Part shown: positions 7,223-15,435 of the stretch, piece after piece
Layout: each line of letters opens with the position of its first letter
Numbering within the stretch: position 1 is the stretch's first letter
NCBI GenBank assembly: GCA_004560915.1
Contig: SFTR01000016.1
Location: forward strand, 1-25,579
DNA: 25,579 nucleotides
Direction: 5' to 3'
Source of the DNA: a bacterium
GTDB taxonomy: Bacteria; Bacillota_I; Bacilli_A; RF39; UBA660
The notes under the pieces: model-generated
Told to the model about the DNA's origin: nothing
The model's input: only the letters and a program-made list of their open reading frames with translations
The model's database searches: none
Translations under genes and position numbers: made by a program

Positions 7223-8249
7223 CAAAGTTATATAGTTTTTTACATAAAGGATAGTTTCTCGTCCCCTCATGAATTTCAAGTTCTTCTAAATTTTCATAAA
7301 TATTTAATACTCTAAATCCATTTTTTCTTAGTATTTCACTATCAAACTCTTTAAAGGCTGGACATGGCAGTATAGTTCCATCATATTTAATAACTAGTTT
7401 GCTTAGACCTGCTGTACATTTATGAGAATTGCTGCTATCAAGAGGTATTCCTATTCTAATTTTACCATTGAATCTTTCATTTGCTTCCTTAACTATCTTT
7501 CTAAATTCTTCATACTCTTCTTTGCTCATCTTAAGTTTAGATTCATTAACTTTTCCTCTTCCTTGAGGTACAAAATTTAATAAACTTAGATTTTTAACTT
7601 CAGCTATATTTAGTAATTCTACTATATCAACTAAAGATTTATAGTTATATTTCATAGGTACAAAGTGTATATCCGTATCTAAACCTACTTGGCAAGCTCT
7701 TATTATTGACGTTGATACTTCACAAAAATTATCTTTACCCATCAATAAATTGTATTCTTCTCTATTTGATCCTTGATAATCAAATACTATTTTATCTAAG
7801 CCTAAGTTTTTCAATGCTTCTAATTCGTTCTTTGATATACTTGTATATTCTCTTTTATATATCATTTCATATATTTTTTGTAATTTTCTTTTAATATTTT
7901 CTTTATCTTCTTCACTTGGATCAAATCCTTTTATATCACTTTCAATCATTAAGTTTAATTCTTCTTCCGTTAATTTATGTGCACATTTAACACCGCTTGT
8001 AAATAAAACTACTCTAATACCTTTGCTTTTAGCATATTCTATCATTTTGAATAAATCAGGATTTAGAAATGGTTCTCCACCTGAAAATGATAATTCTTCC
8101 ACTCCACCTTTTGATAATATATAATCTAAAGTCTTTTTAAATGTATCAAACCTTATAATTGTTACTTTATTTATACTTGCTAGTGATGAACAAAATATAC
8201 ATTCATTAGGACATTTTTGAATTATTTCAAAACATAAATCTTTAATCAT
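7209..8249 (-). CDS. Radical SAM protein of unknown substrate
   Basis: The 346-residue product has the radical SAM cluster motif CPNECIFC at C13/C17/C20 and the SAM-binding SGGEPF at 56-61. The C-terminal part carries CTAGLSKLVIKYDG, then CPAFKE, then a last Cys (C278, C296, C336). This resembles a reduced SPASM/twitch region that could hold one auxiliary iron-sulfur cluster. A Lys/Glu-rich segment at about 100-150 looks like a lineage-specific insert. The start follows AAGGAGCAATAG. No precursor peptide, transporter or cofactor-biosynthesis gene lies next to it, so a peptide, protein or small-molecule substrate cannot be named. It is not RlmN-like and lacks the motifs I would expect for MoaA. 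It is transcribed from its own extended -10 promoter. Confidence 0.85.
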   Translation of the reverse strand: MIKDLCFEIIQKCPNECIFCSSLASINKVTIIRFDTFKKTLDYILSKGGVEELSFSGGEPFLNPDLFKMIEYAKSKGIRVVLFTSGVKCAHKLTEEELNLMIESDIKGFDPSEEDKENIKRKLQKIYEMIYKREYTSISKNELEALKNLGLDKIVFDYQGSNREEYNLLMGKDNFCEVSTSIIRACQVGLDTDIHFVPMKYNYKSLVDIVELLNIAEVKNLSLLNFVPQGRGKVNESKLKMSKEEYEEFRKIVKEANERFNGKIRIGIPLDSSNSHKCTAGLSKLVIKYDGTILPCPAFKEFDSEILRKNGFRVLNIYENLEELEIHEGTRNYPLCKKLYNFVGNI

Positions 8250-8267
8250 CTATTGCTCCTTGGTTGT

Positions 8268-8276
8268 ATTATAACA
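8268..8276 (-). promoter_or_regulatory. Extended -10 promoter for the radical SAM gene
   Basis: TGTTATAAT lies 18 nt upstream of the start codon, directly after the U-rich end of the alaS terminator. No -35 box is evident. The predicted leader is about 12 nt. Confidence 0.5.
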
Positions 8277-8283
8277 ATTTTTA

Positions 8284-8310
8284 TAAAAAAGAAAAAGTAC
8301 CAAAGTACTT
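8284..8310 (-). terminator. alaS: Probable intrinsic terminator of alaS
   Basis: AAGTAC and GTACTT form a 6-bp stem overlapping the alaS stop codon, followed by a long pyrimidine run (TTTCTTTTTT). The stem is short, so confidence is moderate. It shows that alaS ends here naturally. Confidence 0.5.
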
Positions 8311-10054
8311 ATTCTAATATTGCTTTTATTCTTCTTACTCCTGCTGAAGATGCTTCTTCTTTTACTATTTTGAAGTGTCCAAGTTCATTTGTATTCTTAA
8401 CATGTGGACCTCCACAAAGCTCTTTAGAAATATTGTCTCCAATTGTATAAACTGTAACGATATCAGGATATTTTTCTATAAACATACATTCTGCTCCTGA
8501 TTTAATAGCATCTTCCTTACTCATTTCTTCAACTGTTACTGGTAAGCCTTCTTTGATCCATTCATTTACTAAGTCTTCTATTTTTTGTTTTTCTTCGTCA
8601 CTTAGTTTATGATCACAACTAAAGTCAAATCTCATTCTTTCATCAGTAATATTACTTCCTTTTTGATGAACGTCTTTGTTTACAACTACTTTTAATGCTG
8701 CGTTAAGTAAGTGTGTTGCTGTATGATATTTAGTTTCTATTTCATTGTTACCGCTAAGTCCACCTTTAAATTGTCCGGCAGATGCAGTTCTTGATAGTTC
8801 TTGATGAGCTTTAAATTTCTCTTTGAATCCTTCTTCATCAACGTTAATATTTCTTTCATTAGCTAGTTCAATAGTTAATTCAATTGGGAATCCATATGTA
8901 TCATATAGTCTAAATGCTGTAGTTGCATCTATATCTTTATTATCTTTAGTTACTTTTTCAAATTCTCTTAAACCTTTTTCAAGAGTTCTATTGAATTTTT
9001 CTTTTTCATTTTTAAGTACTTCTAATATAGTATTTTTATTATCTTTTAATTCATTATAATATTTTTCATATTTAGAAATGATAAGCTTAGCAATTTCTTG
9101 TTCCCAATTACTAGAAATATCTATCCCTAGTTTTTTAGCATGTCTAATAGCACGTCTAATTAATCTTCTTAAGATGTATCCTTGACCTACATTACTTGGT
9201 TTTACTCCAGCATAATCAGCACTTATAAATACACTTGTTCTTAAGTGATCAGCTATTATTCTCATACTTTGTTCATTACCTTCGTATGGCAAATTGCTAA
9301 TTTTAGATATAAGTTCTATTACATCTTTAAATATGCTTGATAGATAGTTATCGTTTACTCCTTCTAGGATTGCAGTTACTCTTTCTACTCCCATACCAGT
9401 ATCTACGTTCTTTTTAGGTAGTTCTGTTATAGTGCCATCTACTCCTTTATTATATTGCATAAATACGTCATTCCAGATTTCTACCCATCTTTCATCTTCT
9501 GTATCAAATACTTCTGGAATTGGATCATTACTTCTCCAGTAGAACATTTCTGAGTCTGGTCCACAAGGTCCTGATTCACCAGCTATCCAGAAGTTATCAT
9601 CTACAGTTTTAGCAATTCTTTCTTTTTTGATACCTAAACTTAACCATTTATTATATGATGTCTCATCAAATGGAATATTACCACTTCCTGCATAAACTGT
9701 TACAGCTAATCTTTCAACTGGAATATTTAATACCTTTGTTAAGAATTCAAAACTCCATTCGATAGCTTCATCTTTGAAATAGTCTCCAAGTGACCAATTA
9801 CCTAACATTTCGAAGAATGTGTGATGATATGTGTCTCCAATATTATCTAAATCGTTTGTTCTAATACACTTTTGGTAGTCGCAAAGTCTAGTACCATATG
9901 GATGAGTTTGTCCCATAAGATATGGTATTAATGGTTGCATACCTGCTGTGTTAAATAAAACACTTGGATCATTTTCTGGTACTACTGGAGCACTAGGTAT
10001 TTGTTTGTGTCCTTTACTTACAAAAAAATCAATGTACAAATCTTTAATATTCAT
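8309..10054 (-). CDS. alaS: Alanyl-tRNA synthetase, compact form
   Basis: AlaRS charges tRNA-Ala with alanine. The product is 581 residues from ATG 10054 (after AAGGAGGAAATT), against about 870-880 in typical bacteria. The catalytic class II core is present (FNTAGMQPLIPYL, FFEMLGNWSLGDYF, DTGMGVER), then the helical tRNA-recognition part. The frame then passes almost directly into the editing site: HTATH at 444-448 and CGGPH at 547-551, the expected zinc ligands. The beta-barrel that normally precedes HxxxH and the whole C-terminal C-Ala domain are absent. The gene ends at a terminator, so this is a natural compact form, not a frameshift. From memory, such short enzymes occur in candidate-phyla-radiation bacteria and scattered Firmicutes. 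Expression is under an Ala T-box. Confidence 0.92.
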   Translation of the reverse strand: MNIKDLYIDFFVSKGHKQIPSAPVVPENDPSVLFNTAGMQPLIPYLMGQTHPYGTRLCDYQKCIRTNDLDNIGDTYHHTFFEMLGNWSLGDYFKDEAIEWSFEFLTKVLNIPVERLAVTVYAGSGNIPFDETSYNKWLSLGIKKERIAKTVDDNFWIAGESGPCGPDSEMFYWRSNDPIPEVFDTEDERWVEIWNDVFMQYNKGVDGTITELPKKNVDTGMGVERVTAILEGVNDNYLSSIFKDVIELISKISNLPYEGNEQSMRIIADHLRTSVFISADYAGVKPSNVGQGYILRRLIRRAIRHAKKLGIDISSNWEQEIAKLIISKYEKYYNELKDNKNTILEVLKNEKEKFNRTLEKGLREFEKVTKDNKDIDATTAFRLYDTYGFPIELTIELANERNINVDEEGFKEKFKAHQELSRTASAGQFKGGLSGNNEIETKYHTATHLLNAALKVVVNKDVHQKGSNITDERMRFDFSCDHKLSDEEKQKIEDLVNEWIKEGLPVTVEEMSKEDAIKSGAECMFIEKYPDIVTVYTIGDNISKELCGGPHVKNTNELGHFKIVKEEASSAGVRRIKAILE

Positions 10055-10066
10055 AATTTCCTCCTT

Positions 10067-10254
10067 AAAATAAAAAGAATGGTACACAAGGAGTCATATA
10101 GACGGTACCATCCTTTAATTAACTTAATTAATGTAACGTATTTCCACGTGAGCTATTAACTCATAAGTGAAAGTAGCTTCAAATATAGTACTTATTAGTT
10201 TACACCAAACACTAACTCTCTATAAAGTATTTTTATTCTACTCGTCTTTCAATG
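10067..10254 (-). promoter_or_regulatory. T-box leader, Ala (GCT specifier), controlling alaS
   Basis: The leader has the T-box sequence GGATGGTACCGTC (10101-10113) and a Stem I region with AGAGAGTTAGTG and a TTGGTGTAAAC loop. The specifier is GAA-GCT-A followed by CTTTC, which pairs with GAAAG at the base of Stem I; GCT (10175-10177) is an Ala codon and matches the downstream gene. The competing terminator pairs AAAGGATGGTAC with GTACCATTCTTT, followed by a T-rich tract just before the alaS ribosome binding site. Uncharged tRNA-Ala should favour antitermination. Confidence 0.92.
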
Positions 10255-10260
10255 TATAAG

Positions 10261-10289
10261 ATTTTATCAAAATATTTAGTAAAATTCAA
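10261..10289 (-). promoter_or_regulatory. alaS: Promoter for the alaS T-box transcript
   Basis: TTGAAT (10284-10289), a 17-nt spacer and TAAAAT (10261-10266) with an upstream TG form a strong promoter. The predicted start is near 10254, at the 5' end of Stem I. Confidence 0.65.
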
Positions 10290-10301
10290 GTATTATGGTA
10301 A

Positions 10302-10329
10302 ATAAAAACTGAAAAGTTAATTTTCAGTT
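10302..10329 (-). terminator. Intrinsic terminator after the Pro/Ala/Glu-rich protein gene
   Basis: AACTGAAAA and TTTTCAGTT form a 9-bp stem with a TTAAC loop, followed by TTTATTT. It insulates the upstream gene from the alaS promoter. Confidence 0.75.
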
Positions 10330-10340
10330 ATATTTTTATT

Positions 10341-11027
10341 TTATTGAGCTGGTGTTGTTGGTGCACTTGGTGTTTCTGGAGCTGCTGGTACTTCTGGTGC
10401 AGTAGCAACTGGAGCTTCTGGAACAGTTGGTGCCATCTCAGGAGCAGGTTCACTAACAACAACTTCTGGAGTTGTTGGTGCAACTTCAGGTGCAACTTCT
10501 GGTGCTGCCATTTCAGGTGCAGGTTCTGCTTCTACCTCTGGTGCACTTTCAGTTTGAACTGGAGCACTCATTTCAGGTGCTGCTTCTTCTTTATCTTCTA
10601 TAACTAAAGTTGGTCCTTCTGTAATAGCTGGATCTTCTGCAGTTGTTTCTACTGATGCTGGTGCTTGCATTTCTGGTGTTCCAAAAATACTTCCTTCTTC
10701 TTCAGCGCCGGCAATATTTACTTCATTACTAGTTGCTTCAACATTGTTTAGTGAAGGTTCTTCAATAACTAGTCCTTGTTCTTCTGCAGGAGTAGTTGTT
10801 GCTGCTGGTGCTGGAGCTGCTGGCTCAGTACTAGCATTTGCAGTTGTAGGTGCTACTGTTGTTGCTGCTTGAGCTTGAGCATCTGCATTTGGTACAGGCA
10901 CAACTTCCTCATTTTTCTTTTTCTTCTTTCCATCTACTATAAATCCAATTAACGCAAACAATAAAAGTACTGCTGCTAACATAAACCATTTATAATTATC
11001 TGCTAAAAAGCTAAGTATATTATCCAT
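10341..11027 (-). CDS. Membrane-anchored Pro/Ala/Glu-rich protein of unknown function
   Basis: The 228-residue product has one membrane helix at about 13-31 followed at once by GKKKKKN. By the positive-inside rule this puts the long C-terminal part in the cytoplasm. That part is low-complexity: Ala, Pro, Glu, Thr and Val make up nearly all of it, with recurring APEV, APEM and VIEE/VIED units. It has no Cys. Base composition is visibly richer in G+C than the flanks because of the GCx and CCx codons. The start follows AAGGAGGAACCT. It has its own promoter and terminator. Such anchored disordered proteins can be scaffolds or division/envelope adaptors, but no function can be assigned from the sequence. 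Confidence 0.8.
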   Translation of the reverse strand: MDNILSFLADNYKWFMLAAVLLLFALIGFIVDGKKKKKNEEVVPVPNADAQAQAATTVAPTTANASTEPAAPAPAATTTPAEEQGLVIEEPSLNNVEATSNEVNIAGAEEEGSIFGTPEMQAPASVETTAEDPAITEGPTLVIEDKEEAAPEMSAPVQTESAPEVEAEPAPEMAAPEVAPEVAPTTPEVVVSEPAPEMAPTVPEAPVATAPEVPAAPETPSAPTTPAQ

Positions 11028-11054
11028 AGGTTCCTCCTTATTCTTATCAATATT

Positions 11055-11083
11055 ATTCTAACATTATTAAAATAATATTTCAA
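11055..11083 (-). promoter_or_regulatory. Promoter for the Pro/Ala/Glu-rich protein gene
   Basis: TTGAAA (11078-11083), a 17-nt spacer and TAGAAT (11055-11060) with an extended TG (TGTTAGAAT). The start codon lies 27 nt beyond the -10. Confidence 0.65.
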
Positions 11084-11118
11084 CATTTTTTATTAAATTA
11101 TATTCTTACTAATAAAAA

Positions 11119-12156
11119 TTATTCTATTTTTAATGTTTGACCTTTAGGTTGAATATGAATCCATGTGTTACCATCATTAACAACTAATTCAGTTCCATCC
11201 ATTAAAGTATATTTAGTTTTTTCATCTCTACTTGCTTTACTCCATTTAATTTTAATTGCTTCTCCATTAGAAATATAGTATCCTTCTCCACTACCTACAT
11301 TATCTAAATCTTGTCTTCCTTTTTTATCTCCTAAAGAAGTGTTCTTTACTTGATAAGTTATTATGTTTTTAACAGTATATTGTTTTTTAGTAACTAGGTC
11401 AGTATGTGCTTGTCCTCCCATAAACATTTTATAATTCATGTTTTCTTTATCGTACTCATATGAAGTTGTTTGATAATTTGAGTATTTAATAGTTACTTTA
11501 TTAGCTGTCTTTAGTGTTTCATCTTTAGAATGGTCTACTTTAATAGGACTATACTTTAATAATTGTGTTTCTGTTGTTGTCTTATATTTTTTTGATTTTA
11601 CTACTTCATTTATTCTACTCATTGATGTAAATGCTGTATGTTCCCATGCTCTTTTTAATGTCTTATCTCTAAAGAATCCTTTAGCATCATACATACCATT
11701 AACATTATTTATACCTAGAGATGCTAAATCTGATTTTGCTTGGGGTGATTGTCCATAATGAACAAATATAGCATCATTTTCCATAACATAATCTAAGAAA
11801 TAATGTCTTGCACTTCTAACAGAACCAATCTTATCAGTATTTTGGTCCTTAAATAATGCAACTAATCTTGTGATACCGCCTTCTGCGATAAGTTCATATC
11901 CTAAATATGCATCTTGAAGTCCTGCATGTGGCCAAGCCGCATGATTATTATTAATAGAAACTGCGATTGGTCTAGATTTACTGGATTCATCAATAATCTT
12001 AACTTTTGGTTTTTCAACATAAATTGTACCTATACTAATACTAATCTTTGAAATCATTTTTTCAATTCTTTCATTTAGGTTAAAGTAGTATGCAACTCCT
12101 CCGACTATTAAAGTTAATACAATAAAAATAATAATACTTCTTAAAAATCTTTTCAT
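11119..12156 (-). CDS. DUF3048 (YerB-like) membrane-anchored protein
   Basis: The 345-residue product has an N-terminal membrane helix (about 5-25) and then an extracellular region. RPIAVSINNNHAAWPHAGL, YELIAEGGITRLVALF, KIGSVRSARHYF and FVHYGQSPQAK are hallmarks of the DUF3048/YerB family; the function of this family is not established. Relatives are often lipoproteins; this one has no lipobox and is held by the uncleaved helix. I take ATG 12156 as start because GGAGA lies 6 nt upstream of it and abuts the alternative ATG at 12162. The promoter is an extended -10 only 17 nt upstream of the ATG. No clear terminator is visible before the next gene. Confidence 0.85.
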   Translation of the reverse strand: MKRFLRSIIIFIVLTLIVGGVAYYFNLNERIEKMISKISISIGTIYVEKPKVKIIDESSKSRPIAVSINNNHAAWPHAGLQDAYLGYELIAEGGITRLVALFKDQNTDKIGSVRSARHYFLDYVMENDAIFVHYGQSPQAKSDLASLGINNVNGMYDAKGFFRDKTLKRAWEHTAFTSMSRINEVVKSKKYKTTTETQLLKYSPIKVDHSKDETLKTANKVTIKYSNYQTTSYEYDKENMNYKMFMGGQAHTDLVTKKQYTVKNIITYQVKNTSLGDKKGRQDLDNVGSGEGYYISNGEAIKIKWSKASRDEKTKYTLMDGTELVVNDGNTWIHIQPKGQTLKIE

Positions 12157-12173
12157 ACTCATTCTCCAATTTA

Positions 12174-12182
12174 ATTATATCA
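12174..12182 (-). promoter_or_regulatory. Extended -10 promoter for the DUF3048 gene
   Basis: TGATATAAT lies 17 nt upstream of the chosen ATG; no -35 box is evident. The predicted start lies at the Shine-Dalgarno sequence. Confidence 0.5.
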
Positions 12183-12229
12183 CGTATATTTTTAATTATT
12201 ATATTTTCTTATATATATTTACAATTTTT

Positions 12230-12262
12230 GTATAAATAAAAATGTCTACTGATAGACATTTT
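12230..12262 (-). terminator. Intrinsic terminator of the asnS-aspS-gatCAB operon
   Basis: AAAATGTCTA and TAGACATTTT form a perfect 10-bp stem around TCAG, followed by a T-rich tail (TTATTTAT). It lies a few bases after the gatB stop. Confidence 0.8.
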
Positions 12263-12265
12263 ATA

Positions 12266-13684
12266 TTAATTGATACGTTCTAACATTTTAGATTTTGCTT
12301 CTACTGGGTTAGCTTTTCCTTTTGATTTTTTCATTACTTGTCCAACTAAATAATCTAGCATATTAGTTCTACCATTGTGGTAGTCTTCTATAGCTTTTTG
12401 GTTTTCACTTATTACTTCATTAACTAATGATTCAATAAGACTAGAATCTTCTATAACTTCCATGTCATATTTTTTTACTATTTCTTTTGGAGTTAATTTT
12501 TCTTCTAACATTTTAGTAAATACTTTTTTAGCTTGATCTGATGATATTTTTTTATCATTTACAAGTGTTACTAGTTCTACTATCATATTTGGTCTTATGA
12601 ATAAATCATCTATAGTGTTTTCTTCACTCTTATTTAGTTCTCCAAGTATTCTAGTTGTAATCCAGTTACATGCACTTTTTGGATCACATTTAAGACTAAC
12701 ACACTCTTCAAAGTAATCAGATATTTTTTTATCTTTAGTAAGTACTCCTGCATCATAATCAGAAAGTCCATATTCTTTAATATATTTTTCTTTTCTTTCA
12801 TGAGCTAGTACTGGTATTTTACTTCTTATTTCATCAAGTAACTCTTTAGTAATTCTAAATTTTGGAATGTTTGGTTCTGTGAAATATTTATAGTCGATTG
12901 CATCAGCTTTACTTCTCATGTGAATAGTTGTTCCTGATTCGCTTGTTTCTTGAACTACTTCATCATAGCGTCCAGCATCTTTTAATTCACTTTGTCTTTT
13001 AATTTCATAGTTAATAGTTTTTCTAATAGCATCGAAGCTATTTACATTTTTAACTTCTACTTTAGTACCAAATTCAGTTGCATCTTCATCCATAATTGAT
13101 ACGTTAACATCAGCTCTTATTTGTCCTTTTTTAGTGTCACATTCTGAAATATCTGTATATTCATAAATACTTTTAATGTGTTCTAAGAAAGTTAGTGCTT
13201 CATCTGCTGAATGAAGGCATGGCTCTGTTACTAATTCTAGAAGTGGTACACCTGCTCTATTATAATCTATAGTTGAAGTATTATAGTAATGATCAAGTGA
13301 TGCTGCGTCTTCTTCTAAATGTATATCATGAATTAGTACTTCTTTTTTAGTACCATTTACATCTATTTCTATTTTTCCGTCTACACCTACTGGATTAAAG
13401 AATTGAGTTAATTGATATCCTTTTGGTAGGTCTGGATAATAGTAATTCTTTCTATCAAATTCCATAAACTCTGGTTGTTTACAATTAAGTATCATTGACA
13501 TCATTAATGCTTTTTTAACACATGTTTTGTTTACTACTGGTAGTGTTCCTGGAAAAGCCATGTCTAGTGGAGCTACATTTTCATTAGCTACTTTTGAGAA
13601 ACTATTTTTTGCATTAGAGAATACTTTTGTATTAGATTTCATTTCACAGTGAAACTCTAAACCTATTACTGCTTTATATGCCAT
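12266..13684 (-). CDS. gatB: Asp-tRNA(Asn)/Glu-tRNA(Gln) amidotransferase subunit B
   Basis: GatB binds the misacylated tRNA, activates its carboxylate with ATP and receives ammonia from GatA. The 472-residue product is normal in length, with VIGLEFHCEMK at the N-terminus, FDRKNYYYPDLPKGYQ, HLEEDAASLDH and GTKVEVKNVNSF. The C-terminal YqeY-like tail ends with LDYLVGQVMKKSKGKANP. The N-terminal Cys cluster of some GatB proteins is absent, as in Staphylococcus. Its ATG overlaps the gatA stop by one base (TAATG), with AAGGAGGT 6 nt upstream, so the two are translationally coupled. Confidence 0.95.
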   Translation of the reverse strand: MAYKAVIGLEFHCEMKSNTKVFSNAKNSFSKVANENVAPLDMAFPGTLPVVNKTCVKKALMMSMILNCKQPEFMEFDRKNYYYPDLPKGYQLTQFFNPVGVDGKIEIDVNGTKKEVLIHDIHLEEDAASLDHYYNTSTIDYNRAGVPLLELVTEPCLHSADEALTFLEHIKSIYEYTDISECDTKKGQIRADVNVSIMDEDATEFGTKVEVKNVNSFDAIRKTINYEIKRQSELKDAGRYDEVVQETSESGTTIHMRSKADAIDYKYFTEPNIPKFRITKELLDEIRSKIPVLAHERKEKYIKEYGLSDYDAGVLTKDKKISDYFEECVSLKCDPKSACNWITTRILGELNKSEENTIDDLFIRPNMIVELVTLVNDKKISSDQAKKVFTKMLEEKLTPKEIVKKYDMEVIEDSSLIESLVNEVISENQKAIEDYHNGRTNMLDYLVGQVMKKSKGKANPVEAKSKMLERIN

Positions 13685-15135
13685 TATAGTACCTCCTTTG
13701 CTATTTGATTTTTATATTCCATTTTACTTTCTAAAGCATAAGCAATATTTAGAACATTTATATCATCTTTTACTTTTCCAGTTATGTTTACTCCTACTGG
13801 TAAGTTGCTTACAAATCCATTTGGTATAGTAATTGATGGGAAACCACCGAAGTTACCTATTTGTAAGTGGTCTTCTAAGATATTATTTGAACTTGATAAT
13901 GCATTTTTACTACCTTCTATAAATTTAGCAGGTCCACTTCCAACTGGAAGAATAAGTCCATCATAAGTTTCAAATAATTCATTCATCTTGTCTACTATCA
14001 TTCTTCTTACTCTTTTAGCATTTATGAAATATTTTTCTTGATTTTCTTTTTGTAGTACGTATGAACCAATTACAAATCTTCTTTTAATAAATGGTGAGAA
14101 TCCTTTAGTTCTGTGATCTTTCATTATAGCAGCAGGACTATCTCCTTCACCTCTTGGTCCAAAACTAATACCTGTTAAGTTTGACATATTACTTGTTGCT
14201 TCTGCACAAGATATAACTACATATACACTTGGTACTGCATCTAAAAGAGCTTTATCTATTGATACTCCGTCAACAGTCATACCTAAAGACTTGCAAAGTT
14301 CAACTGTTTTATTAAAGTTTTCTAAGTGACTCTTTAATTCTTCACTTGGATTTTCATAATTACTTAAGTCTACGATTTCTTTGATGTAGAATAATTTTTT
14401 ACCTTTAACATCTTTATTTAAATTCTTATAAAGTTCAATATTGCTTGAATCCCAAGATGTCATATCTTTAGGATCTATCCCTTTCATAGCATCTACTGCG
14501 ATAGCTGCATCTTCTACGCTTCTTGAAAGGACTCCTACTGTATCAAGTGAACATGCAAATGGGAAAAGTCCATATCTTGAGATCATTCCATATGTTGGTT
14601 TGTATCCTACTATTCCGCAGTATGCTGCTGGTTTACGAATTGAGTCTCCTGTATCACTACCTAATGCGAATGGATAACAGCCACTTGCTACTGACGCTGC
14701 ACTTCCTGCTGAAGATCCTGCTGTCATTCTAGCTAAACTCCATGGATTATGTACTACACCAGTATGTCCTGTTGTACCAGTTCCTCCCATACCAAGTTCA
14801 TCTAATACAGTCTTTGTTACACCTACTGCACCTTTTTTCTTTAAATTAGCAACAGCAGTTGCATCAAAGAATGGAACATAATCTTTTAAAGTATTAGAAC
14901 TTCCTGTTGATAGAATATCTTTTGTAGAAAAGTTATCTTTAATACCATACGGAATACCACTAACTAGTTCATCTGTTACTTCACTTTCTTTCACATCATC
15001 TATAATAGTAACAAATGCATTAGTTTTATCTTGAATACTATGACATTTCTCTAATGATTCGTCTATAAGTTCCTTTGAAGTAATTTTCTTATTTAGTAAA
15101 TCTTCATGTAATTCTTTTATACTTTTAGTTATCAT
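13684..15135 (-). CDS. gatA: Asp-tRNA(Asn)/Glu-tRNA(Gln) amidotransferase subunit A
   Basis: GatA is the glutaminase subunit that hydrolyses glutamine and channels ammonia to GatB. The 483 residues include the amidase-signature triad: Lys66 in PYGIKDNFS, cis-Ser141 in TAGSSAGSAA and nucleophile Ser165 in GSDTGDSIRKPA. The usual DTGGS is DTGDS here, with Asp164 next to the nucleophile, and the usual SSGGS is SSAGS; both are uncommon substitutions near the active site. Overlap with gatC (stop/start sharing one base) and with gatB supports a fixed stoichiometric complex. Confidence 0.94.
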   Translation of the reverse strand: MITKSIKELHEDLLNKKITSKELIDESLEKCHSIQDKTNAFVTIIDDVKESEVTDELVSGIPYGIKDNFSTKDILSTGSSNTLKDYVPFFDATAVANLKKKGAVGVTKTVLDELGMGGTGTTGHTGVVHNPWSLARMTAGSSAGSAASVASGCYPFALGSDTGDSIRKPAAYCGIVGYKPTYGMISRYGLFPFACSLDTVGVLSRSVEDAAIAVDAMKGIDPKDMTSWDSSNIELYKNLNKDVKGKKLFYIKEIVDLSNYENPSEELKSHLENFNKTVELCKSLGMTVDGVSIDKALLDAVPSVYVVISCAEATSNMSNLTGISFGPRGEGDSPAAIMKDHRTKGFSPFIKRRFVIGSYVLQKENQEKYFINAKRVRRMIVDKMNELFETYDGLILPVGSGPAKFIEGSKNALSSSNNILEDHLQIGNFGGFPSITIPNGFVSNLPVGVNITGKVKDDINVLNIAYALESKMEYKNQIAKEVL

Positions 15136-15434
15136 TATCCCACCACCTTTGGTACTTCTACTTCTCTGCCTTCATATTGATCACAGTTTCTTAGAAGTTC
15201 TTCGATTGGAATTATTTCTCCTTCGTCATCATCATCTCTTAAATCTTCTAAAATCATTTCAAATGGATAACTAAGTGGTTCAGTATCTTTAATGTTTGGT
15301 ATTTTATTTATTAAATCCATATTCTTTTCTATTTCATCAAATTCTTCTTGTATATTAGTTCTTTCTTCTTCAGTTAAACCAATAAGTAATTTATCTGCGT
15401 AGTCATCTATCATTTCTTTTGTGAAATTACTCAT
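15135..15434 (-). CDS. gatC: Asp-tRNA(Asn)/Glu-tRNA(Gln) amidotransferase subunit C
   Basis: GatC is the small belt subunit that stabilises the GatA-GatB contact. The 99-residue product is of normal length; LLIGLTEEERTNIQEEFDEI and the acidic DDDDEG linker fit the family. ATG 15434 follows AAAGGAGGAATA, which overlaps the aspS 3' end, and the stop shares a base with the gatA start. Confidence 0.9.
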   Translation of the reverse strand: MSNFTKEMIDDYADKLLIGLTEEERTNIQEEFDEIEKNMDLINKIPNIKDTEPLSYPFEMILEDLRDDDDEGEIIPIEELLRNCDQYEGREVEVPKVVG

Positions 15435-15435
15435 A

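Noticed and set aside
7172..7279. N-terminal extension of the small lipoprotein
   Set aside because: The extension overlaps the radical SAM gene and would bury the signal peptide; ATG 7171 has a clear AGGAGA site.
7209..8249. Prokaryotic viperin or MoaA
   Set aside because: The cluster motif CPNECIFC and the surrounding residues do not match the viperin CNYxCKFCF pattern, and the C-terminal GGG motif of MoaA is missing.
8250..8308. AlaRS shortened by a frameshift or stop mutation
   Set aside because: Only 59 bp separate it from the next gene, and they hold a terminator and promoter; no coding remnant of a C-Ala domain exists.
10344..10607. Plus-strand Cys/Trp-rich ORF
   Set aside because: It is the antisense shadow of the Ala/Pro/Glu-rich gene; GCx and CCx codons read backwards give Cys, Trp and Ser runs. 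No ribosome site.
12266..13684. GatB lacking zinc cysteines as a novelty
   Set aside because: Several functional GatB proteins, including that of Staphylococcus, also lack the N-terminal Cys cluster.
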